The notes under the pieces are model-generated. The model saw only the letters and a program-made list of their open reading frames with translations. It was not told the DNA's origin and ran no database searches. Shown here piece after piece: positions 42,995 to 51,384 of a stretch of 64,000 nucleotides of DNA. Position numbers and translations under genes: made by a program. The stretch spans positions 6,882,001 through 6,946,000 of the forward strand of contig NZ_SHKK01000001.1 of the NCBI RefSeq assembly GCF_004217135.1, in the 5' to 3' direction. Source of the stretch: Micromonospora violae (GTDB lineage Bacteria > Actinomycetota > Actinomycetes > Mycobacteriales > Micromonosporaceae). Position 1 is the first letter of the stretch, and each line of letters opens with the position of its first letter.

Positions 42995-43402
42995 ATGGAG
43001 CAGCGGTTGACGGACGAGGAACGGTTGACCCTCAAGACCGGCGCCTTCGGTGCTGTCTTCCTGGTCTCCAACGCCGACCCGGGAGTCCTGGGGGTGATCC
43101 GGGAGAGCATCGCCGCGTCCGGCGCGCTGGCCGACGCCAGTGGCACGGTCAAGGAGGCGTTGACCACCGGACCGCTGCCGCGGATTCCCCGGGACTCGCA
43201 GCTGGAGATCGAGTCGGTGGTGCTGCCGGCGTTGGGGCGCGCGGTGCGCATCCTGCGCGAGAAGTCCCCGGGGGACGTGGACGCGTACCGCGCGCTGGTG
43301 TTGGCCGCGGCGGACCAGGTGGCCCGGGCGCACGACGGGGTGGCGCCGGCCGAGGCGGCGGCCATCGACCAGATCCGGGTCGCGTTGGCCGAGCCAGCCT
43401 GA
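42995..43402 (+). CDS. conserved hypothetical protein
   Basis: A 135-residue helical protein opening MEQRLTDEERLTLKTGAFGAVFLVSNADPG, with two long helices (ALGRAVRILREKSPGDVDAYRALVLAAADQVARAHDG and AEAAAIDQIRVALAEP). An alternative GTG at 42989 overlaps the GNAT stop (GTGA), so the two genes are probably coupled. No family function is known. Confidence 0.8.
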   Translation: MEQRLTDEERLTLKTGAFGAVFLVSNADPGVLGVIRESIAASGALADASGTVKEALTTGPLPRIPRDSQLEIESVVLPALGRAVRILREKSPGDVDAYRALVLAAADQVARAHDGVAPAEAAAIDQIRVALAEPA

Positions 43403-43590
43403 CCGGCCTCGGCTCGGTGAGCTGTGTCACTCTGTGTGCTGCGGGGCCGCAACCTACTGGCAGGTAACATTGCGCCCGTGGGCAACTGCACAACCGCCCC
43501 CGGTTGACCTGGTGTCGACCGACGCGCGACGCTGCGCCCCAGACCGGGCGAGCGAATCGCACCACCACACAGGAGGGTCGTCGAAGCGCG

Positions 43591-44370
43591 ATGAACATCG
43601 TCGTACTCGTCAAGCAGGTGCCCGATTCGGGCGCGGACCGCAACCTGCGCAATGACGACAACACCGTCGACCGCGGTTCGGCGAACAACGTGATCAACGA
43701 GATGGACGAGTACGCCATCGAGGAGGCGCTGAAGATCAAGGAGGCGCACGGGGGCGAGGTCACCATCCTGACCATGGGTCCGGACCGGGCGACCGAGTCG
43801 ATCCGCAAGGCGCTCTCCATGGGCCCGGACAAGGCCGTGCACGTGCTGGACGACGCCCTGCACGGCTCGTGCGCCGTCGCCACCTCGAAGGTGCTCGCCG
43901 CCGCGCTCGGTCAGCTCGGCGCTGACCTGGTCATCTGCGGTGCCGAGTCCACCGATGGTCGGGTGCAGGTCATGCCGCACATGATCGCCGAGCGGCTGGG
44001 TGTCGCGGCGCTCACCGGTGCCCGCAAGCTCACCGTCGACGGCGCGACGCTGACCGTCGAGCGGCAGACCGAGGAGGGCTACGAGGTGGTCACCGCCGCC
44101 ACCCCGGCCGTGGTCTCCGTCTGGGACACGATCAACGAGCCGCGCTACCCCTCCTTCAAGGGCATCATGGCCGCCAAGAAGAAGCCGGTGCAGACGCTCT
44201 CCCTGGCCGACCTCGGCGTCGCGGCCGACGAGGTGGGCCTCGACGGCGCGACCAGCGCGGTCGTCGAGCACACCAAGCGGCCCCCGCGCTCCGGCGGTGC
44301 CAAGATCACTGATGAGGGCGAGGGCGGCGTCAAGCTGGTCGAGTTCCTCGCCACCGAGAAGTTCGTGTGA
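43591..44370 (+). CDS. etfB: electron transfer flavoprotein beta subunit
   Basis: A 259-residue subunit opening MNIVVLVKQVPDSGADRNLR, with AEYAIEEAL-like DEYAIEEALKIKEAHGGEVTILTMGP, DLVICGAESTDGRVQVMPHMIAERLG and PRYPSFKGIMAAKKKPV. With EtfA it forms the soluble FAD/AMP heterodimer that carries electrons from acyl-CoA dehydrogenases to the ETF-quinone route. AGGAGG lies 14 bases before the ATG, longer than normal. A short dyad (ACCT-N6-AGGT, 43452-43465) and a TAACAT hexamer sit in the upstream region, candidates for control of fatty-acid genes. etfA follows 15 bases downstream. Confidence 0.95.
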   Translation: MNIVVLVKQVPDSGADRNLRNDDNTVDRGSANNVINEMDEYAIEEALKIKEAHGGEVTILTMGPDRATESIRKALSMGPDKAVHVLDDALHGSCAVATSKVLAAALGQLGADLVICGAESTDGRVQVMPHMIAERLGVAALTGARKLTVDGATLTVERQTEEGYEVVTAATPAVVSVWDTINEPRYPSFKGIMAAKKKPVQTLSLADLGVAADEVGLDGATSAVVEHTKRPPRSGGAKITDEGEGGVKLVEFLATEKFV

Positions 44371-44385
44371 GAGGGGGGTTCTGAC

Positions 44386-45345
44386 ATGTCTGAGGTTCTC
44401 GTCGTCGTCGAAGCCACCAAGGAATTCGGCGTCAAGAAGGTCACCCTGGAAATGCTCACCCTCGCGCGCGAGCTGGGCACCCCGAGCGCGGTGGTGCTCG
44501 GTGGCGCCGGCGCGGCCGAGGCGCTGAGCGGCAAGCTGGGCGAGTACGGCGCGGAGAAGATCTACGCCGCCGAGGGTGACGAGATCGACGGTTACCTGGT
44601 GGCCCCCAAGGCGACCGTGCTGGCCGAGTTGGTCAAGCGGGTGCAGCCGGCCGCGGTGCTGCTGGCCTCGGCCCAGGAGGGCAAGGAGATCGCCGCCCGC
44701 CTCGCCGTCAAGCTCGACAACGGCATCCTGACCGACGTGGTCGGCCTGGACGCCGACGGCACCGCGACGCAGGTCGCCTTCGCCGGCTCCACCATCGTCA
44801 AGTCCAAGGTCACCAAGGGCCTGCCGCTGGTCACCGTCCGGCCCAACTCGGTCACCCCCGCCCCGGCGGCGGCCACCCCCACGATCGAGCAGCTCAGCGT
44901 GTCGGTCACCGACACCGACAAGCTGGCCAGGGTCGTCGAGCGGGTCGCCGAGCAGAAGGGCTCCCGCCCCGAGCTGACCGAGGCCGGCGTGGTCGTCTCC
45001 GGTGGTCGCGGCGTCGGCAACGCCGACAACTTCAAGCTGGTCGAGGAACTGGCCGACCTGCTCGGCGGTGCCGTCGGCGCGTCCCGGGCGGCCGTCGACT
45101 CCGGCTTCTACCCGCACCAGTTCCAGGTGGGCCAGACCGGCAAGACGGTCTCCCCGCAGCTCTACGTCGCCCTCGGTATCTCCGGCGCCATCCAGCACCG
45201 GGCCGGCATGCAGACCTCGAAGACCATCGTCGCGGTCAACAAGGACGGCGAGGCGCCGATCTTCGAGCTGGCCGACTTCGGTGTGGTGGGCGACCTGTTC
45301 AAGGTCGTCCCGCAGGCCGCCGAGGAGATCCGCAAGCGTAAGTGA
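44386..45345 (+). CDS. etfA: electron transfer flavoprotein alpha subunit
   Basis: A 319-residue subunit. The N-terminal domain opens [30 protein letters not shown]. The C-terminal FAD domain contains [87 protein letters not shown], the complete ETF-alpha signature with FAD-contacting residues. Cotranscribed with etfB; a strong hairpin follows. Confidence 0.96.
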   Translation: MSEVLVVVEATKEFGVKKVTLEMLTLARELGTPSAVVLGGAGAAEALSGKLGEYGAEKIYAAEGDEIDGYLVAPKATVLAELVKRVQPAAVLLASAQEGKEIAARLAVKLDNGILTDVVGLDADGTATQVAFAGSTIVKSKVTKGLPLVTVRPNSVTPAPAAATPTIEQLSVSVTDTDKLARVVERVAEQKGSRPELTEAGVVVSGGRGVGNADNFKLVEELADLLGGAVGASRAAVDSGFYPHQFQVGQTGKTVSPQLYVALGISGAIQHRAGMQTSKTIVAVNKDGEAPIFELADFGVVGDLFKVVPQAAEEIRKRK

Positions 45346-45358
45346 CCCCGCAACCTGT

Positions 45359-45389
45359 CAGTGGCCGTCCGGACTCCGGGCGGCCACTG
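45359..45389 (+). terminator. terminator of the etfBA operon
   Basis: A 14-base-pair stem with one G-U pair (45359-45372 with 45376-45389) and three-base loop, 13 bases after the etfA stop, followed by CCGTTTGG. Confidence 0.78.
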
Positions 45390-45438
45390 CCGTTTGGGGA
45401 GCTGATCGGCGAGCCGGGGAGCTGAGCCGGCCCGCCGA

Positions 45439-45567
45439 TCAGCCCGTCAGGGTGCCCACCGAGAACATCTCCCTCGTCGGGTTGATGAGCCAGACCTCGT
45501 AGTACCCCGGGACGCTCGGGAGATTCGCCACATGCGGATGTAGTTGGCCGTCCTGGAGAACTCGGGC
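45439..45567 (-). pseudogene. remnant of an anti-sigma factor gene (RskA-type C-terminal domain)
   Basis: On the minus strand this stretch reads ATGDARVLQDGQLHPHVANL, then PSVPGYYEVWLINPTREMFSVG and a stop shortly after. This is the start of the extracellular domain of actinobacterial anti-sigma factors (GYYEVWLIDP...MFSVGTL). The membrane helix and zinc-binding N terminus are missing upstream, where the frame turns into low-complexity sequence overlapping the cysteine desulfurase start. The remaining 50-60 residues of the domain are also missing. It is therefore a decayed fragment, not a working gene. Confidence 0.6.
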
Positions 45568-45659
45568 GTCACCCGTGGCCGCCGGAGCCGTCGCCCCGTC
45601 CGGCGGGCAGTCCCCTCCGGCATCCGGTCCCCAAGGTGTCGGCCGTACGCTGAACGGCG

Positions 45660-46835
45660 ATGGCTTACCTGGATCACGCGGCGACGACTCCGATGCTCGA
45701 CGAGGCACTGGAGGCGTACGTCGCTACCGCCCGCGAGGTCGGCAACGCGTCCTCCCTGCACGCGGCGGGTCGCCGTGCCCGCCGCCGAGTCGAAGAGTCC
45801 CGCGAGCGGGTGGCCGCGGTGCTGGGCGCTCGGCCCTCTGAGGTGATCTTCACCGGTGGCGGCACGGAGAGCGACAACCTCGCGGTCAAGGGCATCTTCT
45901 GGGCCCGCCGGAGCGCCAGTCCCGACCGACGTCGGGTGGTCTCCAGCGCCGTCGAGCACCACGCGGTGCTGGACGCGGTCGACTGGCTGGCCCAACACGA
46001 GGGCGCCGACGTCGGCTGGCTACCGGTGGACGCCGTCGGTCGCCTCGACCCGCAGGCCCTGCGCGCCGAGCTGGCCGCGCACGCCGACCAGGTGGCCGTG
46101 GTCACCGCGATGTGGGCGAACAACGAGGTCGGCACCGTCCAGCCGGTGGCCGAGCTGGCCGCCGTCGCCGCCGAACACGGTGTGCCCTTCCACACCGACG
46201 CCATCCAGGCGGTCGGTCAGGTGCCCGTCGACTTCGGCGCCAGCGGGGTCGCCGCGCTGACCGTCACCGGGCACAAGTTGGGCGGCCCGACCGGGGTGGG
46301 CGCGCTGCTGCTCGCCCGGGACGTGCCGGCCACGCCGCTGCTGCACGGCGGCGGCCAGGAACGCGACATCCGCTCCGGCACCCTCGACACCGCCGGCATC
46401 GTCGCGTTCGCCGTCGCCGTCGAGACGGCCGTGAAGGGCCAGCAGGAGTACGCCGCCCGGGTGGCCGCGCTCCGCGACGACCTGATCGAGCGGGTTCGGC
46501 AGGCGGTGCCCGAGGTGATCTACAACGGTGACCCGACCGACCGGCTGCCCGGCAACGCGCACTTCTCCTTCCCCGGCTGCGAGGGCGACGCCCTGCTGCT
46601 CCTGCTCGACGCGCAGGGAATCGCCTGCTCGACCGGCTCCGCCTGCTCGGCCGGCGTGGCCCAGCCCTCCCACGTGCTGCTCGCGATGGGCGCCGACGAC
46701 GACCGCGCCCGCTCCTCGCTGCGCTTCACCCTCGGCCACACCAGCACCCAGGCCGACGTCGACGCCCTCATCGCCGCCCTCCCAGCAGCAGTAGACCGAG
46801 CCCGCCGAGCCGCCGCCCTAAGAACCCCCCGCTAG
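45660..46835 (+). CDS. cysteine desulfurase (NifS/IscS type)
   Basis: A 391-residue PLP enzyme opening [21 protein letters not shown]206 in [14 protein letters not shown] binds PLP, the conserved [10 protein letters not shown] and [14 protein letters not shown] segments supply cofactor contacts, and C329 in [18 protein letters not shown] is the sulfur-carrying cysteine on the mobile loop. It supplies persulfide sulfur for tRNA thiolation by the downstream MnmA and probably for Fe-S assembly. No clear ribosome binding site; TACGCT lies eight bases before the ATG. Confidence 0.94.
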   Translation: MAYLDHAATTPMLDEALEAYVATAREVGNASSLHAAGRRARRRVEESRERVAAVLGARPSEVIFTGGGTESDNLAVKGIFWARRSASPDRRRVVSSAVEHHAVLDAVDWLAQHEGADVGWLPVDAVGRLDPQALRAELAAHADQVAVVTAMWANNEVGTVQPVAELAAVAAEHGVPFHTDAIQAVGQVPVDFGASGVAALTVTGHKLGGPTGVGALLLARDVPATPLLHGGGQERDIRSGTLDTAGIVAFAVAVETAVKGQQEYAARVAALRDDLIERVRQAVPEVIYNGDPTDRLPGNAHFSFPGCEGDALLLLLDAQGIACSTGSACSAGVAQPSHVLLAMGADDDRARSSLRFTLGHTSTQADVDALIAALPAAVDRARRAAALRTPR

Positions 46836-46877
46836 CCCGCCTGCCCCCTCGTCCCCCGACTCCCGCGCCCTTTTCGG

Positions 46878-46954
46878 CGTCGATCATGGAGTTGTGGTGG
46901 GGGGCAAAAGGTGCTCTTCGGTTGCTTCCGGGCACCACAACTCCATGATCGACG
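46878..46954. repeat. long intergenic hairpin, 22-base-pair perfect stem
   Basis: Bases 46878-46899 pair perfectly with 46933-46954 around a 33-base loop. Each arm has the end sequence GTCGATCATGGAGTTG, going outside to inside. It lies 43 bases after the cysteine desulfurase stop, before a G-rich stretch and the mnmA gene. It belongs with the hairpin at 62008-62062, which shares GATCATG and GTTG. A terminator, RNA processing site or REP-like element are all possible. Confidence 0.8.
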
Positions 46955-47068
46955 GAGGGGGGGCAGGCTCGACGGGGTTTGCCGGGTCGGGGGGTTGTCG
47001 GGGCTGGTGGATAGGGTTGTTGTGGGGGGAACGAGAGTGGGACAGGGGCGGGGAAGGGGAGTGGGTCG

Positions 47069-48142
47069 GTGAGGGTTCTGGCAGCGATGTCGGGTGGGGT
47101 TGACTCGGCCGTGGCGGCGGCGCGGGCGGTGGCGGCCGGGCACGACGTGACCGGCGTACACCTGGCTCTCGCGCGCAACCCACAGACCTATCGGACCGGC
47201 GCGCGCGGCTGCTGCACCCTGGAGGATTCCCGGGACGCGCGGCGGGCGGCCGACGTGATCGGCATCCCGTTCTACGTGTGGGACATGGCCGACCGCTTCC
47301 ACGAGGACGTGGTCGACGACTTCGTCGCCGAGTACGCGGCCGGCCGCACGCCGAACCCCTGCCTCCGCTGCAACGAGAAGATCAAGTTTGCGGCGGTGCT
47401 GGACCGGGCGGTGGCCCTGGGCTTCGACGCGGTGGTGACCGGTCACCACGCCCGCCTCGGCGCGGACGGGCTGCTGCGGCGCAGCGTCGACCTAGCCAAG
47501 GACCAGTCGTACGTGCTCGCCGTGCTCACCCGCGAGCAGCTCGACCGGTCGATCTTCCCACTCGGTGACTCGACCAAGGCGCAGGTCCGCGCGGAGGCCG
47601 CCGAGCGTGGCCTGGCGGTGGCCGACAAGCCGGACTCGCACGACATCTGCTTCATCGCCGACGGGGACACCCGCGGCTTCCTGGCCGGCCGGCTCGGCGA
47701 AGCGCCCGGCGACGTGGTGGACGCCACCACCGGCGCGGTCGTCGGCAGCCACAGCGGCGCGTACGCGTACACGGTGGGGCAGCGTCGCGGGCTGCACCTG
47801 GACCGGCCCGCCCCGGACGGCCGACCGCGCTACGTGCTCTCCATCACCCCGAAGACCAACACGGTGACGGTCGGCCCGGCCGAGGCGCTGGAGGTCTCCG
47901 ACGTGCACGCCGTACGTCCGGTCTGGACCGGCGGCGCACGTCCGGACGCCCCGGTCGAGTGTGAGGTGCAGTTGCGCGCACACGGCGACGTGGTGCCGGC
48001 CACCGTCGCCCTCGACGGTGACCGGTTGCACGCCGAGCTGCGCCGACCCGTCCGTGGCGTCGCCGCCGGTCAGGCCGTGGTGGCGTACCGACCGGACCCG
48101 GCCGGCGACGTGGTCCTCGGCTCCGCGACCATCACCGGCTGA
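47069..48142 (+). CDS. mnmA: tRNA-specific 2-thiouridylase
   Basis: A 357-residue enzyme that puts sulfur on U34 of tRNA-Lys, -Glu and -Gln. The ATP pyrophosphatase motif [15 protein letters not shown], the catalytic cysteines in [14 protein letters not shown] and [16 protein letters not shown], and [10 protein letters not shown] are intact. The C-terminal beta-barrel domain is present. GTG start after a G-rich leader (GGGGAAGGGGAGTGGGTCG). Placed right after the cysteine desulfurase gene that feeds it. Confidence 0.95.
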   Translation: MRVLAAMSGGVDSAVAAARAVAAGHDVTGVHLALARNPQTYRTGARGCCTLEDSRDARRAADVIGIPFYVWDMADRFHEDVVDDFVAEYAAGRTPNPCLRCNEKIKFAAVLDRAVALGFDAVVTGHHARLGADGLLRRSVDLAKDQSYVLAVLTREQLDRSIFPLGDSTKAQVRAEAAERGLAVADKPDSHDICFIADGDTRGFLAGRLGEAPGDVVDATTGAVVGSHSGAYAYTVGQRRGLHLDRPAPDGRPRYVLSITPKTNTVTVGPAEALEVSDVHAVRPVWTGGARPDAPVECEVQLRAHGDVVPATVALDGDRLHAELRRPVRGVAAGQAVVAYRPDPAGDVVLGSATITG

Positions 48143-48179
48143 CCGCACGGCCGGGATGGTCGCGGGATAGCCTTCGGCC

Positions 48180-49184
48180 GTGACAGATCAGGCGTGGCCC
48201 TGGCCGGCCGGCGCGGCCACCGGAATTGGTTCGCTGCCCGGCACCGACATCGGCGAGGCGCAGCGGGTGGTCCTCGGTGAGCTTCCCGAGTTGCCGCACC
48301 TGCCCGAGTTGCCCGCCCGTGGCCCCGGCGCGGACATGATCGGCCGGTCCGCCGGGCTGCTCGTCGAACTCCCCGTCGAGGTGTACGCGGGGCGGTGGCG
48401 GGTCGCCCCACGCGCCGGCCGTGACCTGCGCCGAGCCCGGGACCTGATGGAACGCGACCTGGACCAGCTCACCGAGCAGGCCGAGGGGTACGCCGGGCCG
48501 ATCAAGGTGCAGGCCACCGGGCCGCTCACCCTGGCCGCCTCCCTGGAGTTGCCGATCGGTGGCCGACTGCTGCGCGACCCCGGCGCGGTCCGCGACCTGA
48601 CCGGCTCCCTCGCCGAAGGGCTGCGCGGGCACGTAGCGGCGGTCGCCCGTCGGCTGCCCCAGGCATCGGTGCTGCTGCAACTGGACGAGCCGTCACTGCC
48701 GAGCGTGCTGGCCGGGCGGGTGCCGACCGAGAGCGGGCTGGGCGCGTACCGGGCGGTCGAGTCGGTGGACGCCGCCGCCCTGCTGCGCACGGTCGTCGAC
48801 ACGGTCGGCGTGCCCACGCTGGTGCACTGCTGCGCCCCGGACGTGCCGCTGGAACTGATCCGTTCCACCGGCGCTGTCGCGGTCGCCCTCGACCTGGACC
48901 TCGTCACCGACCTCGACCCGCTGGGCGAGGCGCTCGACGCGGGCCTCGGGTTGTTGGCCGGGGCCGCGCCGACCCGGCCACCGTCGGCCGGTGGCGCGCC
49001 GACCTCCGCACAGATCGCCGATCGGGTACGACAGCTCTGGGACCGCCTCGGCTTTCCCCGTCGGCAGCTCGCCGAGCAGGTGGTGGTCACCCCGGCCTGC
49101 GGCCTCGCCGGCGCGACCCCGCAGTACGCCCGCGCGGTGCTCGCCGCGTGCCGGGACGCCGGCCGGCGCTTCACCGAGGATTGA
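48180..49184 (+). CDS. MetE-like cobalamin-independent methionine synthase domain protein
   Basis: A 334-residue single-domain protein of the UROD/MetE-like barrel. It starts VTDQAWPWPAGAATGIGSLPGTDIGEA and carries the zinc-ligand pattern of MetE: VLLQLDEPSLPSVLAG, LVHCCAPDVPLEL (His-Cys) and VVVTPACGLAGATPQYA (Cys). It lacks the N-terminal half of full MetE, as in the archaeal and actinobacterial short forms. It probably transfers a methyl group to homocysteine from an unknown donor. TAGCCT ends six bases before the GTG, and no ribosome site is seen, so a leaderless message is likely. Confidence 0.85.
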   Translation: MTDQAWPWPAGAATGIGSLPGTDIGEAQRVVLGELPELPHLPELPARGPGADMIGRSAGLLVELPVEVYAGRWRVAPRAGRDLRRARDLMERDLDQLTEQAEGYAGPIKVQATGPLTLAASLELPIGGRLLRDPGAVRDLTGSLAEGLRGHVAAVARRLPQASVLLQLDEPSLPSVLAGRVPTESGLGAYRAVESVDAAALLRTVVDTVGVPTLVHCCAPDVPLELIRSTGAVAVALDLDLVTDLDPLGEALDAGLGLLAGAAPTRPPSAGGAPTSAQIADRVRQLWDRLGFPRRQLAEQVVVTPACGLAGATPQYARAVLAACRDAGRRFTED

Positions 49185-49211
49185 GGTTTCCTGTCGTACC
49201 GGGTGGGCAGG

Positions 49212-49586
49212 ATGACGGTCATGATTGGACAGTTGCGTTCAGTGGTGATCGACTGCCCGGATCCACGGGCGTTGGCGGCGTTCTACGCCGAGCTGCTCGG
49301 CGTACCTCTCGCCGAGGGCGACTCCGATGACGACTGGGTGGTGCTCGGCGGCCCGCCCGGTCACCAGCCGCGCCTCGCCTTCCAGCAGGCGCTCAACCTG
49401 CGCGAGCCGGCTTGGCCGGACCCCGAGCGTCCACAGCAGTTCCACCTCGACGTGACGGTGGACGACATCGAGGCCGCCGAGAAGGCGGCGCTCGCGCTCG
49501 GGGCGCGGCGGCTGCCCGGCGAGGGCGAGGGCTTCCGGGTGTACGCCGATCCGGCCGGCCACCCGTTCTGCCTCTGCTGGGACTGA
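49212..49586 (+). CDS. VOC family protein
   Basis: A 124-residue single glyoxalase-fold protein: IGQLRSVVIDCPDPRALAAFYAELLGVPL at the start, PQQFHLDVTVDDIEAAEKAALALGAR and RVYADPAGHPFCLCWD at the end. ATG 49221 is a possible alternative with AGGA seven bases upstream. Substrate unknown. Confidence 0.85.
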   Translation: MTVMIGQLRSVVIDCPDPRALAAFYAELLGVPLAEGDSDDDWVVLGGPPGHQPRLAFQQALNLREPAWPDPERPQQFHLDVTVDDIEAAEKAALALGARRLPGEGEGFRVYADPAGHPFCLCWD

Positions 49587-49615
49587 GCGTTCTTAGTAGG
49601 TTGCGGCGGCCGGGC

Positions 49616-50749
49616 ATGATGGCCGCCGTGATCCAAAACTCTGCGCCGCGCGACTCCGGTCCGCTCTCCGGCCGTGCCTCCGGTTCGCTCTCCGGTGCGG
49701 TCGCCGGCCGTGCCTCGGGTTCGCTCTCCGGTGCGGTCGCCGGCCGTGCCTCGGGTTCGGTTTCCGGCCGTGCCTCCGGTTCGCTGTTCGGCCTCGCCTA
49801 CGGTGACGCCCTGGGCAAGCCGACCGAGTTCCTGACCGTCGCCGAGATTGAGCGCCGCTACGGCCCGACCGGCCCCCGTGAGCTGTCCGGGGAGCCGGCG
49901 CTGGTCACCGACGACACCCAGATGGCGCTCGCGGTGGCCTGGGCGCTGCACGAGGCGCCCTCGCTCACCCCGGAGGTGGTGGAGCCGCTGTTGCGCAGGC
50001 GTTTTCTGGCCTGGGCGGTCAGCCCGGACAACAACCGTGCACCGGGCATGACCTGCCTGCGCGCTTGTGCGGAGTTGGGGCGGGGCCTGCGGTGGCAGGA
50101 GGCGACCGTGGCCGGGTCGAAGGGCTGCGGAGCCAACATGCGGGTCACCCCGGTCGGCCTGCTCGACGTCGACCTGGACACGCTGGCCGGGTTGGCCCAG
50201 TTGCAGGCCGGGCTGACCCACGGCCACCCGACCGGGCTGGCCGCCAGCGAACTCACCGCGTACGCCGTCTTCGCGCTGCGGGCGGGCACCACGCTGGCCG
50301 AGCTTCCCGCCGTTCTCACCGAGCGGGCGCGGTCCCAGCGCCTGGTCTACCGGGAGCAGTGGCTGGATGACCTCTGGCAGCGCCCGGGGGTCGGCACGCC
50401 GGAGGAGTTCATCGCCCGAGGGTGGGACGAGTGCCTCGCGGTGCTCGACCGACTGACCAACGCGCTGCGGCGACCGGACGACGGCGGCGACCCGTGCCGC
50501 GCCACCGGGGAGGGCTGGGTGGCGGAGGAGGCGCTGGCCACCGCGCTGCTCTGCGCCGTACGGCACGCCGACGATCCGGTCACGGCGCTGGCCCGGGGCG
50601 CGACCACCGCCGGCGACTCCGACTCGATCGCCGCCCTGGCCGGCGCTTTCGTGGGCGCGTCCGTCGGCATGACCGCCTGGCCGGGCGAGTGGGCCGACCG
50701 CATCGAGTACGCGGACCAACTGGCCACGCTCGGCGCGGCCTGGGACTGA
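49616..50749 (+). CDS. ADP-ribosylglycohydrolase family protein
   Basis: A 377-residue hydrolase of the DraG/ARH type. The metal-binding motifs are ALVTDDTQMALAVAWALH near the start and TTAGDSDSIAALAGAFVGA near the end, with GSLFGLAYGDALGKPTEF opening the conserved domain. It removes ADP-ribose from modified proteins or nucleosides in a magnesium-dependent way. The first 60 residues are unusual, being made from repeated GRASGSLSGAVA units in front of the domain. No strong ribosome binding site; ATG 49619 is adjacent. Confidence 0.88.
   Translation: MMAAVIQNSAPRDSGPLSGRASGSLSGAVAGRASGSLSGAVAGRASGSVSGRASGSLFGLAYGDALGKPTEFLTVAEIERRYGPTGPRELSGEPALVTDDTQMALAVAWALHEAPSLTPEVVEPLLRRRFLAWAVSPDNNRAPGMTCLRACAELGRGLRWQEATVAGSKGCGANMRVTPVGLLDVDLDTLAGLAQLQAGLTHGHPTGLAASELTAYAVFALRAGTTLAELPAVLTERARSQRLVYREQWLDDLWQRPGVGTPEEFIARGWDECLAVLDRLTNALRRPDDGGDPCRATGEGWVAEEALATALLCAVRHADDPVTALARGATTAGDSDSIAALAGAFVGASVGMTAWPGEWADRIEYADQLATLGAAWD
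49670..49791 (+). repeat. 36-base tandem repeat inside the ADP-ribosylglycohydrolase gene
   Basis: Two 36-base units (49670-49705, 49706-49741), a shortened 24-base unit (49742-49765) and a last copy from 49766 that merges into the conserved motif. Every unit encodes GRASGS followed by L or VSG, the same residues that normally begin the enzyme core (GRASGSLFGLAYGD). The array is in frame and looks like slippage duplication of the domain's own first motif. Confidence 0.8.
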
Positions 50750-50779
50750 CCACGCCCCCTACCCATGCCCCGGCCCCTG

Positions 50780-50880
50780 CGTCCGGTCTGGTCTGGTCTG
50801 CGTCCGGTCTGGTCTGCGTCCGGTCTGGTCTGCGTCCGGCCTGGTCTGCGTCCGGCCTGGTCTGCGTCCGGCCTGGTCTG
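50780..50880. repeat. 16-base tandem repeat array
   Basis: Five units of CGTCCGG(T/C)CTGGTCTG at 50801-50880, with T in the first two and C in the last three, preceded by a longer variant at 50780-50800. It starts 30 bases after the ADP-ribosylglycohydrolase stop. Confidence 0.8.
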
Positions 50881-50941
50881 CCTGGTCGGCTCGCCTGGCT
50901 AATTTGGCTTGTCCGGTCTGCCTGGCCGGTCTGTTCGGGCT

Positions 50942-51018
50942 TGATCGACTCGGGCTTCTGAAAACCGGGGTGTCCGTCGGCGTGGGACACCGCGACTTTC
51001 AGGAGCCCGAGTCGATCA
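50942..51018. repeat. long nested hairpin, copy 1
   Basis: Bases 50942-50963 pair with 50997-51018 as a 22-base-pair stem with one G-U pair; inside it GGTGTCC and GGACACC form a second hairpin. The arms end in TGATCGACTCGGG. The copy is part of a duplicated unit (about 50910-51051). Confidence 0.8.
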
Positions 51019-51113
51019 TGGCTGGTGGGCGGCCACGAGGGTGGCGAGGGCCGATTAGGCGGCCGCCTGCCTGGCCCGCCCGTCCGGTCTGCCTGGCCGG
51101 GTCTGTTCGGGCT

Positions 51114-51190
51114 TGATCGACTCGGGTTCCTGAAAACCGGGGTGTCCGTCGGCGTGGGACACCGCGACTTTCAGGAGCCCGAGTCGATCA
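51114..51190. repeat. long nested hairpin, copy 2
   Basis: Second copy, 172 bases downstream. The right arm and the inner hairpin are identical to copy 1, while the left arm differs at two positions. Pairing is kept in both, with the single G-U pair at a different place. Confidence 0.8.
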
Positions 51191-51250
51191 TGGCTGGTGG
51201 GCAGCCACGAGCGAGGGCGAGGGCCGGTCGGACATGGCTAGGGGTGAGGG

Positions 51251-51326
51251 AGGACCGGTCGGGCTGGGGAGGACCGGTCGGGCGGGGGAGGACCGGTCGG
51301 GCTGGGGAGGACCGGTCGGGCTGGCG
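51251..51326. repeat. 19-base tandem repeat array
   Basis: Four units of AGGACCGGTCGGGCTGGGG with small changes, each containing the palindrome GACCGGTC. No known role. Confidence 0.75.
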
Positions 51327-51384
51327 AGGAGTGGCGGGCTGGTCTGGCGGTGGCGAGGGGTGGGGAAAGCTGGCGAGGGGGCGG

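Larger units (their letters stand above)
50750..51384. other. 635-base repeat-rich intergenic region
   Basis: No gene is supported on either strand; frames here are made of simple repeats. It contains a 16-base tandem array (50780-50880), two copies of a unit of about 140 bases, each with a long hairpin (50942-51018 and 51114-51190), and a 19-base tandem array (51251-51326). It separates the ADP-ribosylglycohydrolase gene from the convergent PemK-like gene. Confidence 0.7.

Noticed and set aside
45568..45708. An intact start for the anti-sigma-like frame at 45708
   Set aside because: The upstream part is low-complexity, lacks the zinc and membrane segments of anti-sigma factors, and overlaps the cysteine desulfurase start region.
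50780..50880. CRISPR array
   Set aside because: The units are contiguous 16-mers without spacers, and there are no cas genes nearby.
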